Shown in pieces: positions 1-9,622 of a DNA stretch of 64,000 nt. The DNA lies in assembly GCF_902702915.1 (NCBI RefSeq), contig NZ_LR738849.1, positions 248,001-312,000 on the forward strand, read 5' to 3'. Under the pieces are notes generated by a model that worked only from the letters and a program-made list of their open reading frames with translations, was not told where the DNA came from and did not search any database. A program made the translations under genes and the position numbers. This DNA comes from Desulfovibrio sp. 86 (lineage in GTDB: Bacteria; Desulfobacterota; Desulfovibrionia; Desulfovibrionales; Desulfovibrionaceae). Each line of letters begins with the position of its first letter. The first letter of the stretch is position 1.

Positions 1-2
1 TT

Positions 3-116
3 TCAGAAATGAAAAAGCGCCAGCACTACGAAAAGCCCAGCGTTATGCGCAAAAAGAAAAAGGCCGCCGCCCGGAAGCGGCTGATGAAAAAAATCAGGAA
101 GATGAACATGGCTTAA
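3..116 (+). CDS. rpsU: 30S ribosomal protein S21 (C-terminal part)
   Basis: The window opens inside this gene. The last 37 codons are very basic, with EMKKRQHYEKPS followed by a Lys/Arg-rich tail ending in KIRKMNMA, the usual C-terminus of S21, a small-subunit ribosomal protein. The position ahead of yqeY, dnaG and rpoD fits the classical rpsU-dnaG-rpoD macromolecular synthesis cluster. The start lies outside the window, so the full length cannot be seen. A strong intrinsic terminator follows at 160-193. Confidence 0.93.
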   Translation, partial: SEMKKRQHYEKPSVMRKKKKAAARKRLMKKIRKMNMA

Positions 117-159
117 CCGGCCGCGCATTTATGCGCCCGGGGCCTTCATCCGGCCAGTC

Positions 160-193
160 ATGCGGGAAGCCCCTTGGGGTTTCCCGCATTTTC
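160..193 (+). terminator. Intrinsic terminator after rpsU
   Basis: Arms ATGCGGGAA (160-168) and TTCCCGCAT (181-189) enclose an inner CCCC/GGGG stem and are followed by TTTTCT. It sits between rpsU and the yqeY-like gene, so rpsU can be transcribed separately from the downstream genes. Confidence 0.8.
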
Positions 194-226
194 TGCATTA
201 CTCCACACTCCACCCCCACTACTGTT

Positions 227-694
227 ATGACCGTCACCACCACGCTTTTTGAGCAGATCGAAAAAGACTACATCCTGGCCTACAAAGCTAAAGACAGCGT
301 GCGGCTCACTGTGCTGCGCCTGCTGAAAACAGCGGTCAAAAACCGCCTGGTGGACATGCGGCGGCCTGGCGGCAGCCTTTCTGATGAAGAGATGCTTGAC
401 GTCATCGTCAAGGAAGGCAAGCAGCGCCAGGATTCCATTGAACAGTACACTGCGGCGCAGCGCCCTGATCTGGCGGACAAAGAAGCGGCTGAACTGGTCG
501 TTCTCAAGGAATATCTGCCCAAGGCCCTCAGCCAGGAAGAGCTGCAGGCTCTTATCGAGTCCACGGTGGCTGAACTTGGCGCAACATCCCCCAAGGACAT
601 GGGCCGGGTTATTTCCGCCATCATGGCCGGGCACAAGGGGCAGGTGGACGGCAAGGCTTTGTCCGAGGCCGTCAAGAAGCGCCTGCAGTCCTGA
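227..694 (+). CDS. yqeY: YqeY / GatB-like helical domain protein
   Basis: A 155-aa protein of the YqeY family, a small all-helical domain related to the tail domain of the GatB amidotransferase subunit; its exact role is not established. Typical features are the N-terminal KDYILAYKAKDSVRLTVLRLLK segment, the central EEMLDVIVKEGKQRQDS helix, KEYLPKALSQEEL and the C-terminal GRVISAIMAGHKGQVDGK block. The ATG at 227 gives the normal family length; upstream in-frame sequence runs back through the rpsU terminator and is unlikely to be coding. No good Shine-Dalgarno is visible. Location between rpsU and dnaG is common for this family. Confidence 0.85.
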   Translation: MTVTTTLFEQIEKDYILAYKAKDSVRLTVLRLLKTAVKNRLVDMRRPGGSLSDEEMLDVIVKEGKQRQDSIEQYTAAQRPDLADKEAAELVVLKEYLPKALSQEELQALIESTVAELGATSPKDMGRVISAIMAGHKGQVDGKALSEAVKKRLQS

Positions 695-706
695 CCATAC
701 CGCACG

Positions 707-735
707 GCCGAAGGATATTTTGCGACATCCTTCGG
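707..735 (+). terminator. Hairpin after the yqeY-like gene
   Basis: GCCGAAGGAT (707-716) pairs perfectly with ATCCTTCGGC (726-735), 13 nt after the stop codon. There is no T-tract, so it may be a weak terminator or an mRNA-end structure. The rest of 736-968 holds only a doubtful 53-codon ORF. Confidence 0.4.
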
Positions 736-968
736 CGCACAGCGTCACGCGCCATTTTTACGCCGCATTCCCGCAGGTGGGCATGCCGCAGCATTCCAGC
801 GTCAATCGCCATGGCCAGATATACCGTCCAGCCGGGAGTTGCCTCGCAAATGGAAAGACTGTGCGCCTGGCGAAGAAGCGCCCTCCATACTATCCGGGCT
901 GCAAGGCCTGGCATTTCGTGCGCCCTTTTTTCTGCGGTTCGCCGTACCAGCGCTTTTGAGGCATCAGC

Positions 969-3410
969 ATGATCCACACCCGCACGCTCCAGGCCCTTGA
1001 ATACCATCACATTACCAGCCATCTTTCCTCGCTGTGCATTTCAGGCGTCGGACGTGAACGTGCCCTGAACCTTACCCCGCTGGACTCGGCGGAGGACGTG
1101 AACCTTGCCGCGCGCGTTTATGAGGAAGCTGCGGACTGGTCCTCGCGCCCGGCCCCTGGTGGCGCGGTCTTTACGCTTAACGCCTTTCCCGACGTATCGG
1201 GCTTTCTGCACGCGGCGCAAACCTCGCGCGCCCACGCCTTTCAGCCCGACGTGGACGCTTTCTGGGCGCTGCGGGAAGTGCTGCGCCTGGCGCGCGACGC
1301 CCATGCCGCCATCGCTGTGCCCGATGCGCCACGGCAGTGGCCGCACCTTCTGGCCATGGCCGACGGCGCTCCCCTGCCGGTGCAGCTTACAGCCGCCCTT
1401 TTGCGCTGCATTTCTGACGACGGCCTCCTCAGGGATGAAAGCTCGCCCGAACTCTATCGCCTGCGCGGCGAACTGCGCCGCCTGCACCAGAGCTGCATGC
1501 GCAAGGTCAAGGACTTTGCCCTGCAGTACAACATGCTGGCCTACCTGCAGGACGAGTTCATGACCCTTTCGTCAGACCGCTACGTGCTGCCCCTCAAGGC
1601 CAACTTCAAGGGGCGCATGCAGGGCATCATCCACGACTGGTCGCAAACCGGCGAAACCTGCTATTTCGAGCCCATGTTCCTGGTGGAGATCAACAACCGC
1701 CTTCAGGAACTCAAGCGTGAGGAGCGCGAAGAAGAGCGCAAGGTGCTGCTCTACCTGCGCGGCCTGCTGGAAGCCGAACTGCCGGGAGCTCAGGCGGCGC
1801 TTGAGCTTCTTGCCCAGCTTGACCTGTTGCAGGCCAAACGCCGTCTGGCCGCGTTGCTGGACGGGCGCTGCCTGCCGCTCACTCCCGTGGCCGAGGGCAT
1901 ACAGCTGCTTGAGGCCCGGCATCCCCTGCTCGTGCTCAACAGGGCAAAGGCGGCCAACAGCGCCGCTGCTCAGGGCGCAAAAGGCGCGGCCGCTGCGTCC
2001 GTGCGTCCGCTGGACATCATCCTGCGCCCCGGCGAGCGCGCCCTGGTCATTACCGGCGGCAACGCGGGCGGCAAGACCGTCTGCCTGAAAACCCTCGGCC
2101 TTATCGCGGCCATGACGCTGAGCGGGCTGCCCGTGCCTGTGGGGGCTGGTTCGCATGTGCCGTGGTTTAGCCGCGTGGATGCTTTCATCGGTGACGAACA
2201 GAGCCTTGCGGACAACGTGTCCACCTTCACGGCCCAGATAGAACACCTGGCCAAAGCCTGGAAGCATCTTGACGCCAGCGGCATTGTGCTGCTGGACGAG
2301 TTTGGCGCAGGGACTGATCCGGCCCAGGGCGCGGCATTGGCGCAGGCGGTACTTGACGAATTGCTGGACAAACATACCTTTGTTCTGGCGGCCACACATT
2401 TTCCCGCGCTCAAGAGCTACGCCCTCACCAGGGAAGGAGCCAGGGCGGCTTCGATGCTCTTTGATCCCCAGAGTAAAAAGCCTTTGTTCAAGCTGGCTTA
2501 CGACCAGGTTGGAGCCAGTCAGGCTCTGGACGTGGCGCGCGAACACGGCCTGCCGGAGAGCATAGTGCGCCGGGCCGAGCACTATTTGCTGCAAGACGGC
2601 CAGGACGCCACAACCCTGCTTGGCCGCCTGAACGATCTGGCCGCCCGGCGCGAAGAAGAGCTTGTTGTCCTCAGGCAGGAACAGGACAAGGCGCGCTCGG
2701 CCACAAAGCTTGAGCGCGAAAAGATGGAAAAAGAGCGCCTGCGCCTGCATGACGAGGTGCGCGCCAAGGCCACCGAGCTTATGCGCGCCTGGAAAGAAGG
2801 GCGCGCCACACACAAGCAGGCCCTGAAAGAGATGTCCCGGTTGCGCGCGTCGCTGGCAACGGAAAGCGAAGTCACGCAGAGCCGATCTATATTGCCCAGC
2901 CCGGAACATTTTGTTGTGGGCCAGCACGTGTTGCATACCATTTTCAACAAACGCGGCGTTGTCACCGATGTGGACGAACGCCGCAGACGCGTGCGTCTGG
3001 ACATGAACGGCGTGAACCTCTGGGCCGACATGAAGGCCTTGCGCATTCCGGGGCGACAGGCTGCCCAAAGCCCCACGGGCAAATCTTCCATTCTGGACAG
3101 CACACCGCGACAGCCCGTTGCGCCTGAAAGCGGAGGATCAGCCAGACCTGCCGGAGCGGCCGACGGGGCGTCACTACGTCTTGACATGCGGGGTCTTCGT
3201 GCCGATGTAGCGCTTGCGGAACTGGAGCGCTTCATGGACAAAGCGCTGCTGGCGGGCTTCAGGGAAGTGGAAGTTGTGCATGGACGCGGCACGGGAGCCT
3301 TGCGCAGACAGGTTCACGAATTTTTGCGGGCCTTTCCGGCAGTGGAGAATTTCAGCCTCGCCCCAGAAGACCAGGGGGGCGACGGCATGACAGTTGTAAC
3401 CCTGCGTTAG
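969..3410 (+). CDS. mutS2: MutS2 family ATPase/endonuclease (Smr domain)
   Basis: An 813-aa protein with full MutS2 architecture. An N-terminal core and clamp region is followed by an ABC-type MutS ATPase with Walker A GGNAGGKT (about residues 364-371), Walker B VLLDEFGAGTD and the conserved ATHF. A charged coiled coil lies near 540-640, and a C-terminal Smr domain carries LDMRGLRADVA and the VVHGRGTGALR motif. MutS2 proteins suppress homologous recombination or rescue collided ribosomes (RqcU) rather than performing mismatch repair, and which role applies here is unknown. The ATG at 969 has a GAGG Shine-Dalgarno about 7 nt upstream. About 186 nt separate it from dnaG. Confidence 0.93.
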   Translation: MIHTRTLQALEYHHITSHLSSLCISGVGRERALNLTPLDSAEDVNLAARVYEEAADWSSRPAPGGAVFTLNAFPDVSGFLHAAQTSRAHAFQPDVDAFWALREVLRLARDAHAAIAVPDAPRQWPHLLAMADGAPLPVQLTAALLRCISDDGLLRDESSPELYRLRGELRRLHQSCMRKVKDFALQYNMLAYLQDEFMTLSSDRYVLPLKANFKGRMQGIIHDWSQTGETCYFEPMFLVEINNRLQELKREEREEERKVLLYLRGLLEAELPGAQAALELLAQLDLLQAKRRLAALLDGRCLPLTPVAEGIQLLEARHPLLVLNRAKAANSAAAQGAKGAAAASVRPLDIILRPGERALVITGGNAGGKTVCLKTLGLIAAMTLSGLPVPVGAGSHVPWFSRVDAFIGDEQSLADNVSTFTAQIEHLAKAWKHLDASGIVLLDEFGAGTDPAQGAALAQAVLDELLDKHTFVLAATHFPALKSYALTREGARAASMLFDPQSKKPLFKLAYDQVGASQALDVAREHGLPESIVRRAEHYLLQDGQDATTLLGRLNDLAARREEELVVLRQEQDKARSATKLEREKMEKERLRLHDEVRAKATELMRAWKEGRATHKQALKEMSRLRASLATESEVTQSRSILPSPEHFVVGQHVLHTIFNKRGVVTDVDERRRRVRLDMNGVNLWADMKALRIPGRQAAQSPTGKSSILDSTPRQPVAPESGGSARPAGAADGASLRLDMRGLRADVALAELERFMDKALLAGFREVEVVHGRGTGALRRQVHEFLRAFPAVENFSLAPEDQGGDGMTVVTLR

Positions 3411-3596
3411 CCGATGCGCCCAAAACAGGTTATTGGGATTGCGAAAATTTGCGTTGGAAGCAGCCGTGCAGCATTCTGACGAAACACGTTTTGTTACTGC
3501 CGGAGAACAGGATTTTGCGTAGCAGGCTGTCACCGCTGACGGCAACAGAGTCCAAACACACGCACGCCGCTCTCTGGCCAAGGAAAAGAATCTGCA

Positions 3597-5339
3597 ATGC
3601 AATCCAAGGACGCCATACGCGCCATCAAGGAGCGCATGAATATTGTGGACATCGTGCGCCGCTATGTGGAGCTCAGGCGCAACGGCCCACGTTGGGTGGC
3701 GCCCTGCCCCTTTCATCAGGAAACCAAGCCTTCCTTTTCCGTCAACGAAGACCAGGGATTGTTTTACTGTTTCGGGTGCCACGCCTCGGGCGACATCTTT
3801 GATTTTTACAGCCGCATTAACGGTCTGGATTTTAAGGAAACCCTTGAACAACTTGCCGCTGAGGCAGGCATAACCATTGAGCGCGGCCCCAACAGCGCCC
3901 GCCAGCAGGGCGAAGAACGCGAACGCCGCTCCTCGCGGCAGCAGATGCTGCGCATGTATGAACTGGCCGCCGGGCACTTTGCCGCCACCCTCAACGGCCC
4001 TGACGGCGAAGAATGCCGGGCGTATATAGACAAGCGCGGCCTGAGCCAGGAAATAGTGCAGCGCTTTGGCCTTGGCTGGGCCAAGAGAGAGTGGCAGTCC
4101 CTGGCCGATGCGCTGCGGCGCGCGGGCTTTGATGGGCGCATGGCGGTTGAATCCGGCCTGCTGGGGCAGTCCGGCAACGGGCGGGCCTATGACCGCTTCA
4201 GGGGGCGGCTCATCTTTCCCATCAAGAGCCTGTCCAACCAGATTATAGCTTTCGGCGGCCGCATCATCGGCGATGAGGACGAAGCAAAGTACATAAACAG
4301 CGCCGACACGCCCATCTATAAAAAAGGCGAACATCTTTACGGTCTGGCGCAGGCCCGCAAGGGTCTGGTCACCAAGGGGCGGGTACTGCTGACCGAAGGG
4401 TATATGGACGTGCTGACCCTGCACCAGTTCGGCTATGACAATGCCGTGGGGGTGCTTGGCACGGCGCTCACGCCGGAACAGATCAAACGGCTTTCTGGTT
4501 TTGTTTCGCAGATGACCCTGCTTTTTGACGGCGACCGCGCCGGGCGCAAGGCGGCCCTGCGTTCGTGCGAAATGCTGCTTACGCGCGGCTTGTCCTGCTC
4601 TGTGGTGCTGATGCCCGATGGAGAAGACATCGACAGCCTGCTGCGCGGCGCGGGCCCGGAAGCGTTTGAGGAACTGCAGGCCCAGGCCCCGGACGGCCTC
4701 AGATTTTGCGTCGATGTGCTCAAGGCGCTTGCCCCACGGGAAACCGTGGAATGGGCGCGAAACTTTCTGCGTCAGGTGGAGATTCCCGAACTGGTCAGCC
4801 CCTACGTTTCACGGCTGGCCAATCATCTTCAACTGTCAGAGACCGACCTGCGCGAAGGGCTTGTCCAGTCGCGCGGTTCACGGTCAGACAGAACGCGCGC
4901 CGAAACTGGCGGAACTTCGGCCGGGCGCGCGCGACAGAGTATACGCGATCGTGAAGTCATGATGTTTGCCGTGCGCTACCCGCACCGGCTGACGGACATG
5001 CAGGAAATGGGGGCTGATCTTGTTCTGCAATCCCCCGTGGCCCGCCAGCTGTGGGACAAGATCGAAACGCACGGTTCGGAAGCGGTTTTTCATCAACTGG
5101 ACCAGAGAGAAAAAAATTTCTGGTGCAAATGTTGCGGCCCGGAGGCCGCACCGCGTGACGACGGCGACAGGGAACTGGAATCACTGCGGCATTATCTGAA
5201 CAATTACTACGCCTCAGCGCAAAAATCATCTCTATCCGCAGCCTTGAGAGCCAATACCGGCACAGGTGACTTTGAGGCTGATTTGGACTATCTTCGCGCA
5301 CTTAAGGAAACCTTGGAGAAAGGGCATGAGCAATCTTAA
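3597..5339 (+). CDS. dnaG: DNA primase
   Basis: A 580-aa primase that makes RNA primers for the replisome. The N-terminal CHC2 zinc finger is visible as C37-P-F-H40 and C58-F-G-C61. The catalytic core has the Toprim signature [14 protein letters not shown] and the acidic [12 protein letters not shown] motif. A less conserved C-terminal DnaB-interacting region follows and looks a little short. AAGGAAAAG upstream provides a ribosome-binding site. The stop codon overlaps the start of rpoD by 14 nt, indicating translational coupling. Confidence 0.96.
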   Translation: MQSKDAIRAIKERMNIVDIVRRYVELRRNGPRWVAPCPFHQETKPSFSVNEDQGLFYCFGCHASGDIFDFYSRINGLDFKETLEQLAAEAGITIERGPNSARQQGEERERRSSRQQMLRMYELAAGHFAATLNGPDGEECRAYIDKRGLSQEIVQRFGLGWAKREWQSLADALRRAGFDGRMAVESGLLGQSGNGRAYDRFRGRLIFPIKSLSNQIIAFGGRIIGDEDEAKYINSADTPIYKKGEHLYGLAQARKGLVTKGRVLLTEGYMDVLTLHQFGYDNAVGVLGTALTPEQIKRLSGFVSQMTLLFDGDRAGRKAALRSCEMLLTRGLSCSVVLMPDGEDIDSLLRGAGPEAFEELQAQAPDGLRFCVDVLKALAPRETVEWARNFLRQVEIPELVSPYVSRLANHLQLSETDLREGLVQSRGSRSDRTRAETGGTSAGRARQSIRDREVMMFAVRYPHRLTDMQEMGADLVLQSPVARQLWDKIETHGSEAVFHQLDQREKNFWCKCCGPEAAPRDDGDRELESLRHYLNNYYASAQKSSLSAALRANTGTGDFEADLDYLRALKETLEKGHEQS

Positions 5340-7095
5340 AGATATCCAGCAGATTCAATCGCTTATTGCTAAAGGCAAGGGCGCGGGCTTTTTGACTTTT
5401 GAAGAGGTCAACAAGGCTCTGCCCGTTGAAATGAGCACGCCCGAGCAATTTGAAGAAATTATCGGCATCTTTGAACAGCTGGAAATCGTTATTGTGGATT
5501 CGGAAAAGGACGGCAAAAAGATTTCCGCCGCCGCTACCGAATCGGATGAAGAAATTACCGACAGCTCGCTGGATCTGTCCGAAGACGAAGAGTCCGCCGA
5601 CTATTCGTCGCGCAGCACCGACCCCGTGCGCATGTATTTGCGCGAAATGGGCGCCGTTCCCCTGCTGGACCGTGACGGCGAAGTGGTCATCGCCAAAAAA
5701 ATCGAAATGGGCGAGCAGGACGTGCTCTACGCCCTGGTTGAAGTTCCTGTGGCGGTTGAAGAACTCATCAATGTCGGCGAAGACCTGCGCCAAAACCGCA
5801 TCAAACTTAAGGATGTGGTCAAAACCATTGAAGAGGACGACCCCAGCGAAGACGAAATGAACCAGCGCTCGCGCGTTATTCTGCTGCTTGACGAAATCAA
5901 GCAGACCTTCAAGAAAAAGCGCAAGATTTACAAAAAGCTGGATACATGCGCCTGCATGGATCGCCGCGTCACCGCCGTGCAGAAAGAAATTATCTGCTTC
6001 AAGGAAGAAATCGTCACGCGCCTGCGCGACATCAAGCTGGAAAAAACCCTCATCGACCGCATCATTGAAACGGTTGAAGACTACGTGCGCCAGATGCACA
6101 ACTGCCAGCGCGACCTTTCGGCCTACATTCTTTCCACCGGCCGCACCCAGGCAGAAATCCAGGCCATGTTCGACGGGCTTGAAAAGCGTGAGGTGAATCC
6201 CGTTGACGCTGCCCGCGATCTCAAGCTCAGCGTGGACGAGCTTTTTTCCTTCAAGGAAATGATCATCGGCAAGATCGAAATTCTCAGCCGCCTTCAGGAA
6301 AAATGCTGCCACAACGTGACGGACCTTGAAGAAGTGCTGTGGCGCATCAAGCGCGGCAACACCGCCGCCATGCGCGCCAAGCAGGAGCTTATCCGCTCGA
6401 ACTTGCGCCTCGTGGTGTCCATTGCCAAAAAATACACCAACCGCGGGCTTCAGTTCCTTGACCTCATCCAGGAAGGCAACATCGGCCTCATGAAGGCTGT
6501 GGACAAGTTTGAATACCAGCGCGGCTACAAGTTCTCCACCTACGCCACGTGGTGGATACGTCAGGCCATCACCCGCGCCATTGCCGACCAGGCCCGCACC
6601 ATACGCATACCCGTGCACATGATTGAGACCATCAACAAGCTCATCCGCACGTCGCGCTATCTTGTGCAGGAACTGGGCCGCGACCCCACCCCGGAAGAAA
6701 TCGCCGAACGTATGGAATATCCGGTGGAAAAGGTCAAAAAGGTGCTCAAGATCGCCAAGGAACCCATTTCGCTGGAAACGCCCATTGGTGATGAAGAAGA
6801 TTCGAGCCTCGGCGACTTCATTGAAGACAAAAAGGCTGTGGCCCCGGCTGAAGAAGTCATCAACACCAAGCTGTCCGAGCAGCTGGCCGCCGTATTGGCC
6901 GACCTCACCCCGCGTGAGGAGCAAGTGCTGCGCAAGCGCTTCGGCATTGCTGAAAAGAGCGACCATACCCTTGAAGAAGTGGGCAAGCTCTTTAACGTTA
7001 CCCGTGAACGCATCCGGCAGATCGAAGCCAAGGCCCTGCGCAAACTGCGCCACCCGGTTCGCAGTCAGCCCCTGCGCTCGTACTACGAAAATTGA
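5326..7095 (+). CDS. rpoD: Primary sigma factor RpoD (sigma-70)
   Basis: A 589-aa group 1 sigma factor. The start MSNLKDIQQ overlaps the dnaG end; an upstream in-frame extension would be dnaG sequence. Region 1.1 is acidic. Region 1.2 has [11 protein letters not shown], region 2 has [28 protein letters not shown] followed by [16 protein letters not shown], and region 4.2 has the helix-turn-helix [19 protein letters not shown] large non-conserved insert lies between 1.2 and 2, as is usual for proteobacterial RpoD. It directs RNA polymerase to housekeeping promoters, and candidate TTGACA/TATAAT-like sites occur throughout the window. Confidence 0.97.
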   Translation: MSNLKDIQQIQSLIAKGKGAGFLTFEEVNKALPVEMSTPEQFEEIIGIFEQLEIVIVDSEKDGKKISAAATESDEEITDSSLDLSEDEESADYSSRSTDPVRMYLREMGAVPLLDRDGEVVIAKKIEMGEQDVLYALVEVPVAVEELINVGEDLRQNRIKLKDVVKTIEEDDPSEDEMNQRSRVILLLDEIKQTFKKKRKIYKKLDTCACMDRRVTAVQKEIICFKEEIVTRLRDIKLEKTLIDRIIETVEDYVRQMHNCQRDLSAYILSTGRTQAEIQAMFDGLEKREVNPVDAARDLKLSVDELFSFKEMIIGKIEILSRLQEKCCHNVTDLEEVLWRIKRGNTAAMRAKQELIRSNLRLVVSIAKKYTNRGLQFLDLIQEGNIGLMKAVDKFEYQRGYKFSTYATWWIRQAITRAIADQARTIRIPVHMIETINKLIRTSRYLVQELGRDPTPEEIAERMEYPVEKVKKVLKIAKEPISLETPIGDEEDSSLGDFIEDKKAVAPAEEVINTKLSEQLAAVLADLTPREEQVLRKRFGIAEKSDHTLEEVGKLFNVTRERIRQIEAKALRKLRHPVRSQPLRSYYEN

Positions 7096-7102
7096 TTCAT
7101 GC

Positions 7103-7135
7103 GGGGCGGTCTGGCAGTATGCGCCAGGCCGCCCC
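7103..7135 (+). terminator. GC-rich hairpin after rpoD
   Basis: GGGGCGGTCTGGC (7103-7115) and GCCAGGCCGCCCC (7123-7135) form a 13-bp stem with one G-T pair, starting 8 nt after the rpoD stop. No T-run follows, so termination efficiency is uncertain. Confidence 0.5.
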
Positions 7136-7217
7136 GGCTTCATGGCCGCGCAGAACAGCAGGGTTTACGGTACTCACAATTTTGAAGGGGTGGCATGACG
7201 CCGCCACTTTTTCACAC

Positions 7218-8219
7218 ATGCAGCAGGATACCATAGTGATTGTATCAGCTTTGCGCAGGTTCGGGCGGCTGTACAGCGCGCCCAGGTTTTTTGGCCTTCT
7301 TTGTCTGCTGGCTCTCCTGCCCTTGTTGAGCCTTTCACCCGTCGCCTGTGCCTGGGCCCAGACGCAACAGCAGGCCGCCGCCCCCACTCCCGCAGATGCG
7401 GCTTTGGACACTGCGGGCACTGCTGCCAGCACCATCCCGAACAACGCCGATGGCCCCCGTGACGCCACAGCAGCAGTCACGAACGCCGCTGAAGTTGAAG
7501 TTTCGCCCGTTGAACCGGCTGCCGCCGCAGAGCCTGACAGCACTGCTCCCGCCGCCGCCGATGCGGCGCCTGCGCCTCAGACGGCTCCCACGACTCAGGC
7601 GGCCAGTCCTGGCCCCGAGGCCCCGCCTCTGCCCCAGCCGCTTGGGCTTGTGGCTACCTGTTTTGACGGCGACACCCTCAAGCTCACGGACAGGCGCGTC
7701 GTGCGTCTGGCGGGCATTGACGCGCCCGAACTGGCCAAGGGAGACCGCAAGGGCCAGCTTTTTGCGCGTGAAGCCAGGGGCCAGCTCACCACGCTGACCC
7801 AGGGCCAGCAGGTGAAGCTCCTTCAGGCGGGCGTCAAGCATCGCGATCTGTATGGCCGCATCCTGGCTGAAGTTCTGCTGCCTGACGGCAGATCCCTCAA
7901 CGAAATCATGGTGCGCAATGGCGCTGCCTATTTCTATCCGCACCGCGACCTGAACCCGCAGTTGCAGGAACGCCTGCGCAACCTGCAACACGAGGCCATC
8001 GCCGAACGCCGGGGCATGTGGGGCTTTCTGCTTTCGCAGCCTGTGGCCAAAAACACCTACCTTGGCAACAAGGAGTCCCTGCGTTTCTTCCCCTCAGACT
8101 GTGCCGAAGCCCAGAAAATCCGCCCAAGAAACCGCGTCTATTTCGGCAACCTGATGGATGCCTTCATGGCGGGCTACGCCCCTGCGCGGATTTGCCCCTT
8201 CTGGCCGGTGACGCCATGA
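7218..8219 (+). CDS. Secreted or membrane-anchored staphylococcal-nuclease-like protein
   Basis: A 333-aa protein whose start at 7218 places a hydrophobic segment ([24 protein letters not shown]) near the N-terminus, consistent with a signal peptide or anchor. A roughly 120-residue Ala/Pro/Thr-rich linker follows. The SNase domain has [21 protein letters not shown], the [10 protein letters not shown] arginine motif and a closing RRGMWG. After the nuclease fold, [10 protein letters not shown]... [25 protein letters not shown] contains two cysteines, perhaps a small metal site. SNase-like enzymes cut DNA or RNA with Ca2+. The stop overlaps queC as ATGA. A GTG at 7236 is an alternative start. 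Confidence 0.8.
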   Translation: MQQDTIVIVSALRRFGRLYSAPRFFGLLCLLALLPLLSLSPVACAWAQTQQQAAAPTPADAALDTAGTAASTIPNNADGPRDATAAVTNAAEVEVSPVEPAAAAEPDSTAPAAADAAPAPQTAPTTQAASPGPEAPPLPQPLGLVATCFDGDTLKLTDRRVVRLAGIDAPELAKGDRKGQLFAREARGQLTTLTQGQQVKLLQAGVKHRDLYGRILAEVLLPDGRSLNEIMVRNGAAYFYPHRDLNPQLQERLRNLQHEAIAERRGMWGFLLSQPVAKNTYLGNKESLRFFPSDCAEAQKIRPRNRVYFGNLMDAFMAGYAPARICPFWPVTP

Positions 8220-8998
8220 GCGAACGCCTTGGACAGGATGCCGCCGCCCACGGGCCGCTGGCGGATCAGACGGCTCTGGTCATCTTTTCCGGCGGTCAGG
8301 ATTCCGCCACCTGCCTGGCCTGGGCTTTGGAGCGCTTCGGCCATGTCCGCACCCTTGGCTTTGATTACGGGCAGCGCCATTCCGTTGAATTGGCCTGCCG
8401 CCAGAACCTGCGGCAAGGCATGGCCGCGCTGAACCCCCAATGGGGGCAGCGCCTTGGACCCGATTGCCTTCTGGATATTGATCTCTTTCGCCAGCTGGCC
8501 AATACGGCCCTCACATCCTCCGCGCCCATTGAAGAGCACGGCCCTGACGGTCTGCCAACCACCTTTGTGCCGGGCCGGAACCTCATTTTTATTCTGCACG
8601 CGGCAGCCTGGGCTTACGGCCTGGACATACGCCACATGGTGCTGGGCGTGTGCCAGAGCGACTATTCCGGTTACCCCGATTGCCGCGATGACAGCATCAA
8701 GGCCATGCAGGTGGCCCTGAACACGGGCATGGGCGCGAACTACGTTTTGCACACGCCGCTCATGTGGCGCAGCAAAAAAGACGCCTGGACCCTGGCGCGC
8801 AGTCTGGGCGGCTCCGCCCTGGTGGACCTGATTGTTGAGGAAAGTCATACATGCTACGCGGGCCAGCGCGGCAAGCGCCACCCCTGGGGCTATGGCTGCG
8901 GCCAATGCCCGGCCTGCCGTTTGCGGGCAGCGGGGTATGCCGAGTATGTGGCCGCCTGCCAGACAGAAAGTGAAAAACCATGTCCAAAAAACAGTTGA
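8216..8998 (+). CDS. queC: 7-cyano-7-deazaguanine synthase
   Basis: A 260-aa QueC, which uses ATP and ammonia to convert 7-carboxy-7-deazaguanine to preQ0 in queuosine biosynthesis. The PP-loop is [10 protein letters not shown] near residue 24. [19 protein letters not shown] and [11 protein letters not shown] are family motifs, and the C-terminal zinc site is formed by HTCYAG and CGQCPAC. The ATG overlaps the previous stop (ATGA), so the two are translationally coupled although functionally unrelated. No other que genes are in the window. It overlaps the next gene by 19 nt. Confidence 0.95.
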   Translation: MSERLGQDAAAHGPLADQTALVIFSGGQDSATCLAWALERFGHVRTLGFDYGQRHSVELACRQNLRQGMAALNPQWGQRLGPDCLLDIDLFRQLANTALTSSAPIEEHGPDGLPTTFVPGRNLIFILHAAAWAYGLDIRHMVLGVCQSDYSGYPDCRDDSIKAMQVALNTGMGANYVLHTPLMWRSKKDAWTLARSLGGSALVDLIVEESHTCYAGQRGKRHPWGYGCGQCPACRLRAAGYAEYVAACQTESEKPCPKNS

Positions 8999-9564
8999 CT
9001 GCCGCACAGGGCATTGAAGCGGCCTGCATTCTTTTTGCCATCAATACGGATGTGGAAGGCATGGTGCGCCTGGCGCACAGCGCCCAGTTGCCGTCCAGCT
9101 ATCTTGACGGCCCGGGCGCCATCAGCTTTTGCTCAGAATGGCGCGCCTTTACCCATGCGGTGGTCACGTCGGGCCTTATGCAGTACGCCCCCAACAGCGT
9201 GCTTATGGGCTATCTGCGCCAGACAGGCAACCTTTTGCAGCACGCTGACCAAAATCAGCCTGCGCAGCACGGCCAGGGCGCAGACCAGCCCGAAGGCTCC
9301 GGCAAGCACACAGAGGACGTGGGCACGAAGCTGGAAGCCTTTGTGGACGGCCCCTTTGCCCAATACATGCCGCTGCTGGCCCAGGGGCAGCAGTCACAGT
9401 GCCCCGAACTTTTCTGCCAGCGCCTTGCCGTGGAAACGGCGCGGATTCGTGGCGAAGCCACGCCTCTGGACAATCAGTCCATGGCCCGCCTGGCGGCCAT
9501 CATGGCCATGCTGATCAGCGCCGTGTGGGACAAGCTGGAACAATATGAAATCCTGGCGGACTGA
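8980..9564 (+). CDS. Uncharacterised protein coupled to queC
   Basis: A 194-aa protein I do not recognise. It starts with [31 protein letters not shown] and looks soluble and mostly helical. A Gln/His/Gly-rich low-complexity stretch near residues 90-110 separates two helical parts, and there is no signal peptide. The 19-nt overlap with queC and the terminator just downstream make it the last gene of the nuclease-queC unit. Composition and codon use match the neighbours, so it is probably a real lineage-specific gene. Confidence 0.7.
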   Translation: MSKKQLTAAQGIEAACILFAINTDVEGMVRLAHSAQLPSSYLDGPGAISFCSEWRAFTHAVVTSGLMQYAPNSVLMGYLRQTGNLLQHADQNQPAQHGQGADQPEGSGKHTEDVGTKLEAFVDGPFAQYMPLLAQGQQSQCPELFCQRLAVETARIRGEATPLDNQSMARLAAIMAMLISAVWDKLEQYEILAD

Positions 9565-9579
9565 CACGCTCACTGCGTA

Positions 9580-9618
9580 AAGAAGAACCGCCCGTATCAA
9601 CGGGCGGTTCTTCTTTTA
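9580..9618. terminator. Bidirectional terminator between convergent genes
   Basis: AAGAAGAACCGCCCG (9580-9594) pairs perfectly with CGGGCGGTTCTTCTT (9601-9615). There are Ts on the plus-strand exit and a matching A-rich entry for the minus strand. It separates the queC unit from the convergent carbamoyltransferase-like gene. Confidence 0.92.
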
Positions 9619-9622
9619 TTTG

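Noticed and set aside
811..972. 53-codon plus-strand ORF overlapping the mutS2 start as ATGA
   Set aside because: The overlap is suggestive, but there is no ribosome-binding site, the sequence is Arg/Ala/Ser-rich like a GC-rich chance frame, and I recognise no homologue.
5302..7143. 613-codon reverse ORF opposite rpoD
   Set aside because: Antisense shadow caused by the codon bias of rpoD; it is His/Phe-rich and matches nothing.
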